From positions 78,076 through 142,075 of the forward strand of contig CAYLMA010000004.1 of the NCBI GenBank assembly GCA_964384915.1: a DNA stretch of 64,000 bases, read 5' to 3'. Positions 17,812-28,585 of the stretch are shown here, piece by piece; positions within the stretch are counted from its first letter, which is position 1, and each line of letters begins with the position of its first letter. The notes under the pieces are model-generated. The model ran no database searches. It was not told where the DNA came from and was given only the letters and a program-made list of their open reading frames with translations. Made by a program: the position numbers and the translations under genes. Origin of the DNA: Sulfurimicrobium sp964384915 (GTDB taxonomy: Bacteria; Pseudomonadota; Gammaproteobacteria; Burkholderiales; Sulfuricellaceae).

Positions 17812-19662
17812 ATGAGTCATTTCGCCGGAATGGAAGAACTGCTCCAGGATTTCCTCATGGAAGCAGGCGAGCTCTTGTCCGATGTGGACAACAAGCTGGT
17901 GGAACTGGAGAAACGTCCGGGAGACAAATCCCTGCTCAACGATATTTTTCGTGGTTTCCATACCATCAAGGGCGGGGCCGGCTTCCTCAATGTCAATGAA
18001 CTGGTGGAATTGTGCCACCGCACCGAAAACCTGTTTGACAAGCTGCGTACCGCCGAACTCACCCTGACACCGGGCATCATGGACGTCATCATGGCTGCCA
18101 CAGGCGTTGTGCGCGACATGTTCGGACATCTTGGACAGGCCCAGGTACCGCCACCCGCAGAAAAATATCTGCTCGATGCGCTGGATGCCGTCATCGCCGG
18201 CGGTCAAGTATCGCTTCATGCAGCACAACCCCAGCCTGAAGCGGCCCCTGCCGCTGCTGCGCCCGCTGCGGACAGCCAGAGTCCCGACTGGGATGGGCTA
18301 TATCACACCCTGCTCGGCGACTCGGCGCCGGCACCCCATCATGCGCCCTCCGTTTCGGCTTTGACCGAAGCGCACCCCGCACCCCACCCGGAACTCCTTC
18401 CCGCCGCCCCCCCTCCCAGGGCAGCGGCGCCGCAAGCCACTCCGTCCGCGGTAAAGGAAACCACCATCCGCGTCGATACCACGCGCCTCGACCAGGTGCT
18501 GACCTATACCGGCGAAATCGGCCTGACCAAAAACCGCCTCACCAGCTTGCGCGCGGACATACTCGCCGGCAAACAGGATGCCAGCACGCTCAAGGCGCTG
18601 GACGAAGCTGTCAGCCAGCTGGATCTGCTGGTTGGAGATCTGCAAAGCGCGGTGATGAAAACCCGCATGCAACCCATCGGGCGGCTGTTCCAGAAATACC
18701 CCCGGCTGGCGCGCGATCTGGCGCGGCAACTGGGCAAGGATGTGGAATTGCTGCTCTCCGGCGAAGACACCGAAATTGACAAGACCATGATCGAGGACCT
18801 CAACGACCCGCTGGTGCACCTGGTTCGCAATGCAGTGGATCATGGCGTGGACAGCCCTGAGGAACGCGCTGCCGCCGGCAAGCCGCTGAAAAGCGTGGTA
18901 CGCCTGACCGCGGCCCAGGTAGGTGACCACATCATCATCGAGATTGCGGACGATGGGCGCGGCATGCGCCCCGACACCATCCGCCACAAGGCGGTGGAAA
19001 AAGGCCTGATCGATCTGGATACGGCGAACAGCCTTGACGACAGGCAAAGCCTGCAACTCATTTTCCTGCCTGGCTTTTCCACCAAGGACATGATTTCGGA
19101 CGTATCCGGGCGCGGTGTCGGCATGGATGTGGTGAAAACCAACATCGGCAAACTCAATGGCCGCATCGAAATTACTTCTTCGGTTGGACAGGGTACAACG
19201 ATCACCATCTCCCTGCCGCTGACGCTGGCGATTTTGCCGGTATTGCTGGTGCGTGTTGGCGACCAGCCCTTTGCCGTGCCGCTCTCCATGGTCAGGGAAA
19301 TCACGCCAATTGATCCCAAAGACGTCAAACAGGTTTCCGGCCGCGCCACCATGATCGTGCGCGAGGAAGTGATGGCCGTGCGTTCCCTGGCAAGCATGAT
19401 AGGCTGGCCTGAAAATGGCGCGCCGGCCTTTGGCGTTCTGATGCAAAGCGCTGACACCACTTTCGTACTCGCCATCGACGGCTTTATCGGACGCGACGAC
19501 GTGGTGATCAAGCCTCTCCTCGATATCAAGCCCAAGGGAATTGCCGGCGCAACGCTCTCGGGTGATGGCTCAGTCGTGCTGGTGCTGGACATGGAAGAAC
19601 TGTTGCGCATGAATCCGGACAGCACGCGCGCAGCCCTGTTTGCAAAAACCGCCGTTCATTAA
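17812..19662 (+). CDS. cheA: Chemotaxis histidine kinase CheA
   Basis: CheA is the central chemotaxis kinase. The 616-residue product has an HPt domain with phospho-His50 (IFRGFHTIKGGAGFLNV) and a Pro/Ala-rich linker at about 135-220 where a P2 domain would normally lie. The P3 dimerisation helices follow (RVDTTRLDQVLTYTGEIG). The ATPase domain shows LVRNAVDHGVDSPEE, IADDGRGM and GRGVGMDVV, and the C-terminus is CheW-like. A strong ribosome-binding site (GGGGAGAAATC) precedes the ATG. The short linker suggests P2 is reduced or missing, so CheY may dock less tightly. Confidence 0.95.
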   Translation: MSHFAGMEELLQDFLMEAGELLSDVDNKLVELEKRPGDKSLLNDIFRGFHTIKGGAGFLNVNELVELCHRTENLFDKLRTAELTLTPGIMDVIMAATGVVRDMFGHLGQAQVPPPAEKYLLDALDAVIAGGQVSLHAAQPQPEAAPAAAAPAADSQSPDWDGLYHTLLGDSAPAPHHAPSVSALTEAHPAPHPELLPAAPPPRAAAPQATPSAVKETTIRVDTTRLDQVLTYTGEIGLTKNRLTSLRADILAGKQDASTLKALDEAVSQLDLLVGDLQSAVMKTRMQPIGRLFQKYPRLARDLARQLGKDVELLLSGEDTEIDKTMIEDLNDPLVHLVRNAVDHGVDSPEERAAAGKPLKSVVRLTAAQVGDHIIIEIADDGRGMRPDTIRHKAVEKGLIDLDTANSLDDRQSLQLIFLPGFSTKDMISDVSGRGVGMDVVKTNIGKLNGRIEITSSVGQGTTITISLPLTLAILPVLLVRVGDQPFAVPLSMVREITPIDPKDVKQVSGRATMIVREEVMAVRSLASMIGWPENGAPAFGVLMQSADTTFVLAIDGFIGRDDVVIKPLLDIKPKGIAGATLSGDGSVVLVLDMEELLRMNPDSTRAALFAKTAVH

Positions 19663-19686
19663 CCCCGAACGCAATCGAGCCTAACC

Positions 19687-20904
19687 ATGCAGAATCAAGC
19701 CTTTATTGGCCGTCAGCCGATTGTTGACCTCCAGCAGAAAATCGTCGCCTACGAACTGTTATTCCGCCACAGCGCGGACGCATCCGCAGCAATGATCAGC
19801 AGCGATCTTGAAGCCGGCAGCAAAGTACTGGTCAACACTTTCAGCAACATGGACGCCAACTGGCTGCTGGGAGACAAACTCGCCTTCATCAATATTGCCG
19901 CGCCCATGCTCGAGAGCGACTTCCTTGAACTGCTCCCGGCCAAACGGGTGGTGCTGGAACTGATTGAAACGGTGGAATCCACGCCGGAACTGATCGCGCG
20001 CATCCAGGGCCTGCGCCACATGGGTTTCCGTTTTGCCCTGGACGATTTCGACCATCGCCCGATCAGCACCCATCTATTGCCGCTTGCCGACTACATCAAG
20101 GTGGATATCCGCAAACTCGGCCTGGACAAAACAGCTGCTCTCGTGCGCAGCCTGAAAAACTGCGGCGCCAAGTTGATTGCTGAAAAAGTCGAGACTCACA
20201 CCGAGTACAAATTCTGCAAGGAACTCGGTTTCCATTATTTCCAGGGCTACTATTTTGCCCATCCGGAAACCCTTTCCGCCAAGATCATCAACCCGGCCCA
20301 CGCCACCGTGCTATCGCTGCTCAACAAGGTGCGCAACAATGATGACGTAAAAAACATCGAGAACGGCTTCAAGGCGGATGTGGCGCTCTCATTCAAGCTC
20401 CTGCGCTATATCAACTCGGTGGGTTTCGGCCTTTCATGCGAGATCCAGTCGATCCGCCATGCGCTCGCCATACTTGGCTACCAGCAGCTCTACCGCTGGC
20501 TCACCCTGCTGCTGGCCACCGCCGGCAATGACTCGACACCGCCCGCCCTGATGAAAACAGCCATCACCCGAGGCCGCCTTACCGAATTGCTAGGCCAGGA
20601 TTATCTGGAGAAAAGCGACCGCGACAACTTGTTCATCGTGGGAATTTTCTCGATGCTGGACGCCATGCTGGAAATGTCCATGGAGGACGTTCTCGAAAAG
20701 CTCTACCTGCCAGAAACCATCTGCGATGCGTTGCTGACCCGCAAGGGCATGTATGGCCCCTTCCTGGAGCTTACCATCGCCTGCGAAGATGCCGATCCGG
20801 GCAAGATCGAGGCGATCGCCGCTTCCATGGCGATGGACCCCGAAAAAGTCAACAAGGCCCACCTGGAGTCACTTGCCTGGGTGGAACAACTCGGCATCGG
20901 CTAG
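19687..20904 (+). CDS. EAL-HDOD signalling protein
   Basis: The 405-residue product joins an N-terminal EAL-like domain to a C-terminal HDOD domain (about 205-400, with LSFKLLRYINSVGFG and IRHALAILGYQQLYRWL). The EAL signature is changed: YELLFR stands where E-A-L should be. DDFD is kept, so it may bind rather than cut cyclic di-GMP. It starts 24 bases after cheA in the same direction and probably belongs to that transcript, linking chemotaxis or motility to cyclic di-GMP. Related two-domain proteins (CdgJ/YuxH type) affect motility in other bacteria. Confidence 0.88.
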   Translation: MQNQAFIGRQPIVDLQQKIVAYELLFRHSADASAAMISSDLEAGSKVLVNTFSNMDANWLLGDKLAFINIAAPMLESDFLELLPAKRVVLELIETVESTPELIARIQGLRHMGFRFALDDFDHRPISTHLLPLADYIKVDIRKLGLDKTAALVRSLKNCGAKLIAEKVETHTEYKFCKELGFHYFQGYYFAHPETLSAKIINPAHATVLSLLNKVRNNDDVKNIENGFKADVALSFKLLRYINSVGFGLSCEIQSIRHALAILGYQQLYRWLTLLLATAGNDSTPPALMKTAITRGRLTELLGQDYLEKSDRDNLFIVGIFSMLDAMLEMSMEDVLEKLYLPETICDALLTRKGMYGPFLELTIACEDADPGKIEAIAASMAMDPEKVNKAHLESLAWVEQLGIG

Positions 20905-20989
20905 GTGAGGTAATGGGTGAGGAGTGATGAGGAATGGGAAAAATCGAATTGAACATCACCCATCACCCATCACCCATTGCTCATCACTC
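20905..20989. repeat. Short tandem and inverted repeats, CATCACC family
   Basis: The gap between the EAL-HDOD gene and the hydrolase is made of GGTGA/GGGTGAGGAGTGATGAGG units followed, after a short loop, by CATCACC-CATCACC-CATCACC and CATCACTC. The left half is roughly the reverse complement of the right half, so the gap can fold as a hairpin. No gene or promoter is seen. It resembles in style, but not in unit, the TTCACCC repeats elsewhere in the window. Confidence 0.75.
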
Positions 20990-21865
20990 ATGACCACCGC
21001 CCCGCTTACTCCCGACTGCGAAGGCTACCTCAACCTGCCGCAGCAGGGTGTTTACTACCGCCTCTACCGCAGCAGCGCGTTTACTTCTCGCCGCCTGCTC
21101 CTGCTGCATGGAGGCGGGGTCGATGGACAGATCACCTGGGCACCCATCGTCAGCCGCTTGCTACACTGGTCCGAGGTGCTTGTGCCGGACCTGCGCGGCA
21201 CAGGGAAAACCCGCTTCCCCGACCACCAGGAGCACCCTTTCGCAACCAGCGACGTGGTAGCCGATATGGCTGCATTGCTTGACTCACTGGGATGGAACAG
21301 CTTCGATCTCGGCGGCTACTCCTATGGCGGCCTGATCGCCATGCAACTCAAGGCAGAACGCCCTGCCGCGGTTGGCAAAACCTTTCTGTTCGAGCCCGGC
21401 CTGCTGGGCAGCGGCAACGAGCCGGAACTGCTCAACCGGCGCGATAGTTTGCTGCAGGCGGCTCAGAAACTGCGCATCGACGATGAACTGGAATATGGCC
21501 TGCAGGTTTTCCTGGATGCCGTCTCGCCCCAGCGTAACCGCAATTCCCGCAATGAGGAAATTGTGCGTGGACGCCTGGCGCATCGCCCCAAAGGCTTGGC
21601 CGCCATTCTCGAAGCCGTCACCCATGCCGCCAGACAAGTCGACCGCGCGCGATTGATCGCCGCCCAGCAGCATGTCAGCAGTTTCGTCGGCGAACGCTCG
21701 TCGGCGGAAATCCTCTCCTTCTGCCAGGAGATCGCGCAACAGCGCACAGACTGGGTGTGCCACCGGATTAGCGGCGCCGACCACGCCCTGCCGTTCCAGA
21801 AACCGGATGCCATTGCACAGATTATGAATTCCGACATGTTGGCATATCTTACTCAGGCAGGCTGA
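20990..21865 (+). CDS. Alpha/beta hydrolase
   Basis: This is a 291-residue alpha/beta-fold hydrolase of unknown substrate. Seen are the oxyanion-hole segment LLLHGGGVDGQITW, the nucleophile elbow GGYSYGGLIA (G-x-S-x-G), an acidic residue region around FLDAVSP, and the catalytic His in SGADHALPF near the end. There is no signal peptide, so it is cytoplasmic. The ATG at 20990 follows the repeat and gives a normal N-terminus (MTTAPLTPDCEGYLNLP). A longer frame would run through the repeat. It converges on zapE and overlaps its 3' end by 13 bases. Confidence 0.85.
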   Translation: MTTAPLTPDCEGYLNLPQQGVYYRLYRSSAFTSRRLLLLHGGGVDGQITWAPIVSRLLHWSEVLVPDLRGTGKTRFPDHQEHPFATSDVVADMAALLDSLGWNSFDLGGYSYGGLIAMQLKAERPAAVGKTFLFEPGLLGSGNEPELLNRRDSLLQAAQKLRIDDELEYGLQVFLDAVSPQRNRNSRNEEIVRGRLAHRPKGLAAILEAVTHAARQVDRARLIAAQQHVSSFVGERSSAEILSFCQEIAQQRTDWVCHRISGADHALPFQKPDAIAQIMNSDMLAYLTQAG

Positions 21866-22965
21866 TAAGGCTGCGCCAGATAGGCGTGGGACTGCATCTC
21901 GGCCAGGCGGCTCGACACCCGTTCGAATTCCCCGCCCAGTAATTCATTTTTACCCAGTTGCGCCAAGGGCACTGCTGCTGACAGCACCAGCTTGACGCGC
22001 CGGTCATACAATTCATCCACCAGCCAAAGAAAACGGCGCGCCTGTGAGAGCAACTGCTCTTCAAATTGCGGCACGCCGGACAGCAGCAGCGTGTGATAAC
22101 GCCGCGCCAGTTCGATGTAATCCGCCTTGCTGCGCGGCGCATCGCACAACTCTTGAAAATCGAACCAGGCCACCCCGGCCCCCTCGCAGCGCGCATGCAT
22201 CTCCCGGCCCGAGATTTGCAGCCTGCAGGCGCACGCCTCCACGCCGGGCGCAAGCTCGTGAAAAATGCCGGACAAGGCTTGCTCTGACTGCCCGTCGCAG
22301 GGCGCGTGGTAAAGGCCTGCCTGTTCCAGCGCGTGCTGGCGATAGTCTTCGCCGCCATCCAGATGGAGCACTTCCAGACGCGACTTGATCAAAGCAATCG
22401 TGGGAAGAAAACGAACACGCTGAAGACCATTGCGATACAGATTGTCCGGCGCGCTATTGGAAGTCATGACCAGCGCGACGCCATGGTCGCACAAACCCTC
22501 CAGCAGGCCGCGCATCAGCATCGCATCGGCAATATCGCTGATATGGAACTCATCCAGGCACAGCAGGCGCACATGCCGGGCGAACTCTCGCGCAACGCTC
22601 GCCAGGGGGTCGCGCTGCCCCTTCAGGAGCGCGAGGCGAGCATGGACATCCTGCATGAAATGATGAAAATGAACGCGGCGCTTGTGTTCCAGCGGGATGC
22701 AATTGAAAAAGGCATCCATCATGAAACTCTTGCCGCGCCCCACGCCACCCCATAGGTACAGTCCGCGCAACGGGCGCGGCCTGGCCAGGTGGCGCAACAA
22801 CGGGATTCCGGCGAACGGCGGGGCTAGCAGCAGATCTTCATAAAGCCGCTGCAGATGCGCCGCTGCGGCGTGCTGTGCGAGGTCCAGAACCAGCCCCCGG
22901 TCGCCCCCCCCGCGCTCAAGGCAGGCGATGACATCCGTGCCGGACGTAAGCACTCCCGGCCTCAA
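21853..22965 (-). CDS. zapE: Cell division ATPase ZapE (AFG1-like)
   Basis: ZapE is an AFG1-family P-loop ATPase that affects Z-ring stability. The 370-residue product has Walker A in GLYLWGGVGRGKSFMMDAF, the following HFHHFMQDVH segment typical of AFG1, Walker B in LLCLDEFHISDIADAM, and sensor-1 ALVMTSNSAPDNLYRNGLQR. The TTG start at 22965 overlaps the sucB stop as TTGA, suggesting coupling to the TCA operon. A GTG four codons later (PGVLTSG) is an alternative. It is the last gene of the long minus-strand series. Confidence 0.93.
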   Translation of the reverse strand: MRPGVLTSGTDVIACLERGGGDRGLVLDLAQHAAAAHLQRLYEDLLLAPPFAGIPLLRHLARPRPLRGLYLWGGVGRGKSFMMDAFFNCIPLEHKRRVHFHHFMQDVHARLALLKGQRDPLASVAREFARHVRLLCLDEFHISDIADAMLMRGLLEGLCDHGVALVMTSNSAPDNLYRNGLQRVRFLPTIALIKSRLEVLHLDGGEDYRQHALEQAGLYHAPCDGQSEQALSGIFHELAPGVEACACRLQISGREMHARCEGAGVAWFDFQELCDAPRSKADYIELARRYHTLLLSGVPQFEEQLLSQARRFLWLVDELYDRRVKLVLSAAVPLAQLGKNELLGGEFERVSSRLAEMQSHAYLAQPYQPA

Positions 22966-24125
22966 ACCCCCAGCAGCAGCCGCGCAGGATCTTCCAGCGC
23001 TTCCTTGACCGCCACCAGGAACTGCACTGCTTCGCGCCCGTCGACAATGCGGTGGTCGTAGGAGAGCGCCAGGTACATCATGGGACGGATCACCACCTGG
23101 CCGTTTTCCGCGATGGGCCGGTCATAGGTCTTGTGCATGCCGAGGATCGCACTTTGCGGCGGGTTGAGGATGGGGGTGGACATCATCGATCCAAACACGC
23201 CGCCATTGGAAATCGAGAAGGTGCCGCCCGTGAGTTCCTCGATACTGAGCTTGCCGTCGCGCGCGCGGCTGCCATATTCGGCGACCCGCTTCTCGATCTC
23301 GGCAAAAGACAACTGATCCACATCACGCACCACCGGCACCACCAGGCCGCGCGGCGAACCCACCGCGATGCCGATATCGAAATAGCCGTGGTAAACGACG
23401 TCGCTGCCGTCGACCGAGGCGTTCACCACCGGAAATTTTTGCAGCGCCGCGACTGCGGCCTTGACGAAGAAGGACATGAAGCCGAGCTTGACACCGTGAT
23501 CCTTCTCGAATTTCTCCTTGTAGCGGCCGCGCAGTTCCATCACCGGCTGCATGTTGACTTCATTGAAGGTGGTGAGGATGGCGGCGGTCTGCTGCGCCTG
23601 CACCAGCCGCTCCGCGACCCGTGCGCGCAAGCGGGTCATGGGCACGCGCTGTTCGGGGCGGTCACCGCTCATGGCGGGAGCAGGGATTTGCGCCGGCGCG
23701 CTGGCAAAGGCCGCGGGAGCGGGCTTTTCCAGTTGCGCCAGCACATCTTCCCTGGTGATGCGCCCGCCGCGTCCGCTGCCTTCGATCTGCGCCGCGTCCA
23801 GTTCGTGCTCCGCCACCAGCTTGCGTAGCGAAGGGCCCAAGGCGGGTTCGAGTGCGGCAGCTTTCGCGGCAGGGGTCGCCACTCTGGCTTCAGTATCGAT
23901 CAGGGCGAGCACCTCGCCGGGACGGACCACTTCGCCGTTGTGCTTCACGATCTTGCTCAACACGCCCGCTTGCGGCGCGGGCAGTTCCAGCACCACCTTG
24001 TCCGTTTCCAGGTCGATCAGGTTCTCGCCCTGGACAACGGCCTCTCCCTCCTGCCTGTGCCAGGTCAAAAGGGTGCCTTCGGTGACTGATTCCGACAGGG
24101 CCGGGACTTTGATTTCGATGATCAT
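22962..24125 (-). CDS. sucB: Dihydrolipoyllysine succinyltransferase, E2 of 2-oxoglutarate dehydrogenase
   Basis: SucB moves the succinyl group to CoA in the 2-oxoglutarate dehydrogenase complex. The 387-residue product has one N-terminal lipoyl domain with the modified Lys in DLETDKVVLE and a peripheral E3-binding domain (SLRKLVAEHELDAAQIEGSG). A Pro/Ala linker leads to the catalytic domain ending with the active-site DHRIVDGREAVQFL. The ATG at 24125 has GGAGAG directly before it; a 16-codon upstream extension lies in the repeat and is unlikely. No lpd (E3) gene follows, so E3 must be encoded elsewhere. Confidence 0.96.
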   Translation of the reverse strand: MIIEIKVPALSESVTEGTLLTWHRQEGEAVVQGENLIDLETDKVVLELPAPQAGVLSKIVKHNGEVVRPGEVLALIDTEARVATPAAKAAALEPALGPSLRKLVAEHELDAAQIEGSGRGGRITREDVLAQLEKPAPAAFASAPAQIPAPAMSGDRPEQRVPMTRLRARVAERLVQAQQTAAILTTFNEVNMQPVMELRGRYKEKFEKDHGVKLGFMSFFVKAAVAALQKFPVVNASVDGSDVVYHGYFDIGIAVGSPRGLVVPVVRDVDQLSFAEIEKRVAEYGSRARDGKLSIEELTGGTFSISNGGVFGSMMSTPILNPPQSAILGMHKTYDRPIAENGQVVIRPMMYLALSYDHRIVDGREAVQFLVAVKEALEDPARLLLGV

Positions 24126-24149
24126 ATTCTCTCCAGCGATATTATTTTT

Positions 24150-24226
24150 AACCACGGGGCACACGGGGAGCACGGGGGAAACTGACTCCAGACCTGTACC
24201 CCGTGTGCCCCGTGCTCCCCGTGGTT
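24150..24226. repeat. Inverted repeat, AACCACGG family, between sucA and sucB
   Basis: The arms begin AACCACGGGGCACACGGGG and end CCGTGCTCCCCGTGGTT around a ~20-base loop, making a long stem in the sucA-sucB transcript. Each arm holds three CACGGGG-type units. A second member of the family lies at 53465-53593. Such a hairpin could tune the sucA:sucB ratio or protect the upstream message, but that is inference. Confidence 0.85.
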
Positions 24227-24240
24227 AATGGGTTTTTCAA

Positions 24241-27078
24241 TTATTCCAGCGCCGCGTCCACCAGCGCCTTCTGTTGTTCCAGGTGCTCCGCCATGTAGCC
24301 CACGGCAGGCGCGGCCGAGGATTTGCGGCTGGAGTAGCTCAAGACCTGGCCCGGTTTCATGTGCTGGCGCAGGTAGTGCTCGATGGTGTACCACGCCCCC
24401 TGGTTCTTCGGCTCTTCCTGCACCCACATGACTTCCTTCGCTTGTGCGTACAGCTTCATCTGCGCGGCAAACTCGTCATGCGGGAAGGGGTAAAGCTGTT
24501 CGACGCGCAGGATGGCGATGTCCCTGATCTTGCGCTCGCGCCGCGCCGCCACCAGGTCGTAGTAAACCTTGCCGGAGCAGGCGATCACCCGCTTTACCTT
24601 CCTTGAATCGATCTTTTCCTGCTCCGCGATCAGGGGCTGGAAGGCGCCGTTGGCGAGATCGTCCAAGGTGGAAACCGACTCCTTGTGGCGCAGCATGCTC
24701 TTCGGGCTCATGATGATGAGCGGCTTGCGGTAGGGGCGCAGCATCTGGCGCCGCAGCATGTGGAACATCTGCGCCGGGGTGGACGGCACGCACACCTGCA
24801 TGTTGTATTCGGCGCACAGTTGCAAATAGCGCTCCAGACGCGCCGAGGAGTGCTCCGGCCCCTGCCCCTCGTAGCCGTGCGGCAGCATCAGGGTGAGCCC
24901 GCACAGGCGCCCCCACTTGGTCTCGCCGGCGCAGATGAACTGGTCGATCACCACCTGTGCGCCGTTGGCGAAATCGCCGAACTGGCCTTCCCAGATCACC
25001 AGCTGGTCCGGCTCGGCGGTCGAATAGCCGTACTCGAAGCCCAGCACCGCCGCCTCCGACAGCACCGAGTCGATGACCAGGAAATGCGGCTGATTTTCCG
25101 CAATGTGCTGCAGCGGCACATATTCGCCCGCGTCCCATTTTTCGCGATTCTGGTCGTGCAGCACGGCATGGCGGTGGAAGAAGGTGCCGCGCCCGCTGTC
25201 CTGCCCGGAAATGCGCACGCCGTAGCCGTTTTCCAGCAGGGCGGCATAGGCAAGATTCTCCGCCATGCCCCAGTCGAGCGGCAGTTTGCCCTCCCCCATC
25301 TGCCTGCGGTCGGCAAGAATCTTTTCCACCCGGGGATGAAGCTTGAAATCATCCGGCACCGTGGTCAGCTTTTCCGCCAGGCGCTGCAGATCGGGAAGCG
25401 GCACCGCGGTATGGACTGGCTGGTTCCAGTTGGCGTTGGTGAACTTTTTCCAGTCGGTGGCGAAGGCGCGCTTGAAGTTGCTCAGCACCGGCTTGCAGCG
25501 CAGCTGCTCGCCCGCATCCAGCGTGGCGGTATGGTTGGTGATCATCTGCTGCGCCTCGTCGGCAGAGACCACCCCTTCCGCAACCAGGCGCTCCGCGTAA
25601 ATCCGCCGCGTGCCCGGATGCTGGGCGATTTTCTTGTACATCAGGGGCTGCGTCACCGCCGGCTCGTCCTGTTCGTTGTGCCCCAGACGGCGCAGGCACA
25701 CCATGTCGATCACAACATCCTTCTTGAAGGTCATGCGGAAATCGAAGGCAATCTGCACCGCCAGCAGCACCGCTTCCGGATCATCGCCATTGACGTGGAA
25801 TACCGGCGCCTCGACCATCTTGGCCACGTCGGTGCAATACAGGCTGGAGCGCGTATCGCGCGCATCCGAGGTGGTGAATCCGATCTGGTTGTTGACCACC
25901 ACATGCACCGTGCCGCCGGTCTTGAAGCCGCGCGTCTGCGACATGTTGAGGGTTTCCATCACCACCCCCTGGCCGGCGAAGGCCGAGTCGCCGTGGATCA
26001 GCACCGGGAGCACCAGCTCGCCGAGGCGGTCGCTGCGGCGGTGCTGGCGCGCTCGCACCGAGCCTTCCACCACCGGGTTGATGATTTCCAGATGCGATGG
26101 ATTGAAGGCCAGGGTGACATGCACCGGTCCGCCCGAAGTGGATACATCGGACGAAAAACCCTGGTGGTATTTCACGTCCCCGGTGGTGATGTGTTCATCA
26201 TGAGCATGCACCCCCTCGAATTCCTTGAACAGGTCGCGCGGCATCTTGCCGATGATGTTGACCAGCACGTTGAGGCGCCCGCGGTGCGCCATGCCGAGCA
26301 CCACTTCCTGCACCCCGCCGGCGCCGGACAACTCGACCAGGTGATCGAGCAGGGGGATCAGGCTCTCGCCGCCTTCAAGGGAAAAACGCTTCTGCCCGAC
26401 AAAACGGGTATGGAGGTATTTTTCCAGCGTCTCGGCGGCGGTGATACGCCCCAGGATATGTTTTTTCTGCGCCGCAGCGAAACTCGCGCGCGCGCGCCGG
26501 CCTTCGATCTGCGCCTGCAGCCAGCGTTTCTGGACTGGGTCGCTGATGTACATGTATTCGGCGGCAAATGTGCCGCAATAGGTTTCCTGCAACATGGACA
26601 GAATCTGCGCCAACGTGGCCCGGTCCAGGCCCACCAGGGAACCGGTATCGAACTCGGCCGCCAGGTCGGCTTCGCCCAGGCCATAGTGTTCCAGTTCCAG
26701 CTCAGGCACCTGGGGGCGCTCGAAGCGCTTGAGGGGATCGACATTGGCATGGCGCACGCCAAGAAAACGGTAGGCGTTGATGAGTTGCAACACCTTGACC
26801 TGCTTGCGCTCCTGTTCAAGAAAAGCCGTGCAAATCAGGGCCGTGCCGCCAGCCGCAGCCGGCTGCAACATGCGTTGCAGCATGGCCTCCCGAATCGGCG
26901 CATGAGCGATATCCCGCTCGCCGGCGCCTTCGCTCAGTTGCAGGCGCTCAAAATAGCGCCTCCATTCGGAGCTGACGTTTTCCGGGTTGGCTAGCCAGGA
27001 TTCATAAAGCCCCTCAATGAATCCTGCATTGCCTCCATAGAGGTAAGAGTTATCGAGAAACGCCTGCATTTCATTCAT
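24241..27078 (-). CDS. sucA: 2-oxoglutarate dehydrogenase E1 component
   Basis: SucA is the thiamine-diphosphate decarboxylase of the 2-oxoglutarate dehydrogenase complex. The 945-residue product begins MNEMQAFLDNSYLYGGN and carries HRGRLNVLVNIIGK, the ThDP motif region (HGDSAFAGQGVVMETLNMSQ) and RRLGHNEQDEPAVTQPLMYK. The C-terminal segment includes KNQGAWYTIEHYLRQ. The ATG at 27078 has GAGG nine bases upstream; an ATG three codons earlier is too close to that site. Length matches the family (about 930-960). Confidence 0.96.
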   Translation of the reverse strand: MNEMQAFLDNSYLYGGNAGFIEGLYESWLANPENVSSEWRRYFERLQLSEGAGERDIAHAPIREAMLQRMLQPAAAGGTALICTAFLEQERKQVKVLQLINAYRFLGVRHANVDPLKRFERPQVPELELEHYGLGEADLAAEFDTGSLVGLDRATLAQILSMLQETYCGTFAAEYMYISDPVQKRWLQAQIEGRRARASFAAAQKKHILGRITAAETLEKYLHTRFVGQKRFSLEGGESLIPLLDHLVELSGAGGVQEVVLGMAHRGRLNVLVNIIGKMPRDLFKEFEGVHAHDEHITTGDVKYHQGFSSDVSTSGGPVHVTLAFNPSHLEIINPVVEGSVRARQHRRSDRLGELVLPVLIHGDSAFAGQGVVMETLNMSQTRGFKTGGTVHVVVNNQIGFTTSDARDTRSSLYCTDVAKMVEAPVFHVNGDDPEAVLLAVQIAFDFRMTFKKDVVIDMVCLRRLGHNEQDEPAVTQPLMYKKIAQHPGTRRIYAERLVAEGVVSADEAQQMITNHTATLDAGEQLRCKPVLSNFKRAFATDWKKFTNANWNQPVHTAVPLPDLQRLAEKLTTVPDDFKLHPRVEKILADRRQMGEGKLPLDWGMAENLAYAALLENGYGVRISGQDSGRGTFFHRHAVLHDQNREKWDAGEYVPLQHIAENQPHFLVIDSVLSEAAVLGFEYGYSTAEPDQLVIWEGQFGDFANGAQVVIDQFICAGETKWGRLCGLTLMLPHGYEGQGPEHSSARLERYLQLCAEYNMQVCVPSTPAQMFHMLRRQMLRPYRKPLIIMSPKSMLRHKESVSTLDDLANGAFQPLIAEQEKIDSRKVKRVIACSGKVYYDLVAARRERKIRDIAILRVEQLYPFPHDEFAAQMKLYAQAKEVMWVQEEPKNQGAWYTIEHYLRQHMKPGQVLSYSSRKSSAAPAVGYMAEHLEQQKALVDAALE

Positions 27079-27101
27079 GGTGCCCATCCTCGATGATTCT
27101 T

Positions 27102-27244
27102 TGTGAAAAGTGAAGCCACCCGGCTGCGCCTTCGTTGTGAAAAGTGAAAGGTAAAATCATCCCCGCTGAGTCCTTCACTTTTCACCCTTCACTTTTCACC
27201 CTTCACTTTTCACCCTTCACTTTTCACCCTTCACATTTCACCCT

Positions 27245-27249
<5 letters not shown>
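27102..27249. repeat. Tandem 14-base repeats with inverted copies between gltA and sucA
   Basis: TTCACTTTTCACCC occurs four times in exact tandem (27174-27229), then once as TTCACATTTCACCC, then a partial unit. Upstream, GTGAAAAGTGAA occurs twice (near 27102 and 27137) in the opposite sense, so the block can form a hairpin. The gltA stop codon (27245-27247) lies inside the last unit, showing that the array grew up to or into the gene end. A relative of the family lies at 63337-63445. Confidence 0.88.
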
Positions 27250-28537
<1,288 letters not shown>

Positions 28538-28585
28538 GTCACTTCTCCATGTATCCGCCGGAAAAACCGTCCCGGCTTATTATTT

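Noticed and set aside
24685..26994. A 769-codon plus-strand frame opposite sucA
   Set aside because: It lies wholly antisense to a clearly conserved gene and has the His/Arg/Gln-rich composition of a shadow; no domain recognised.
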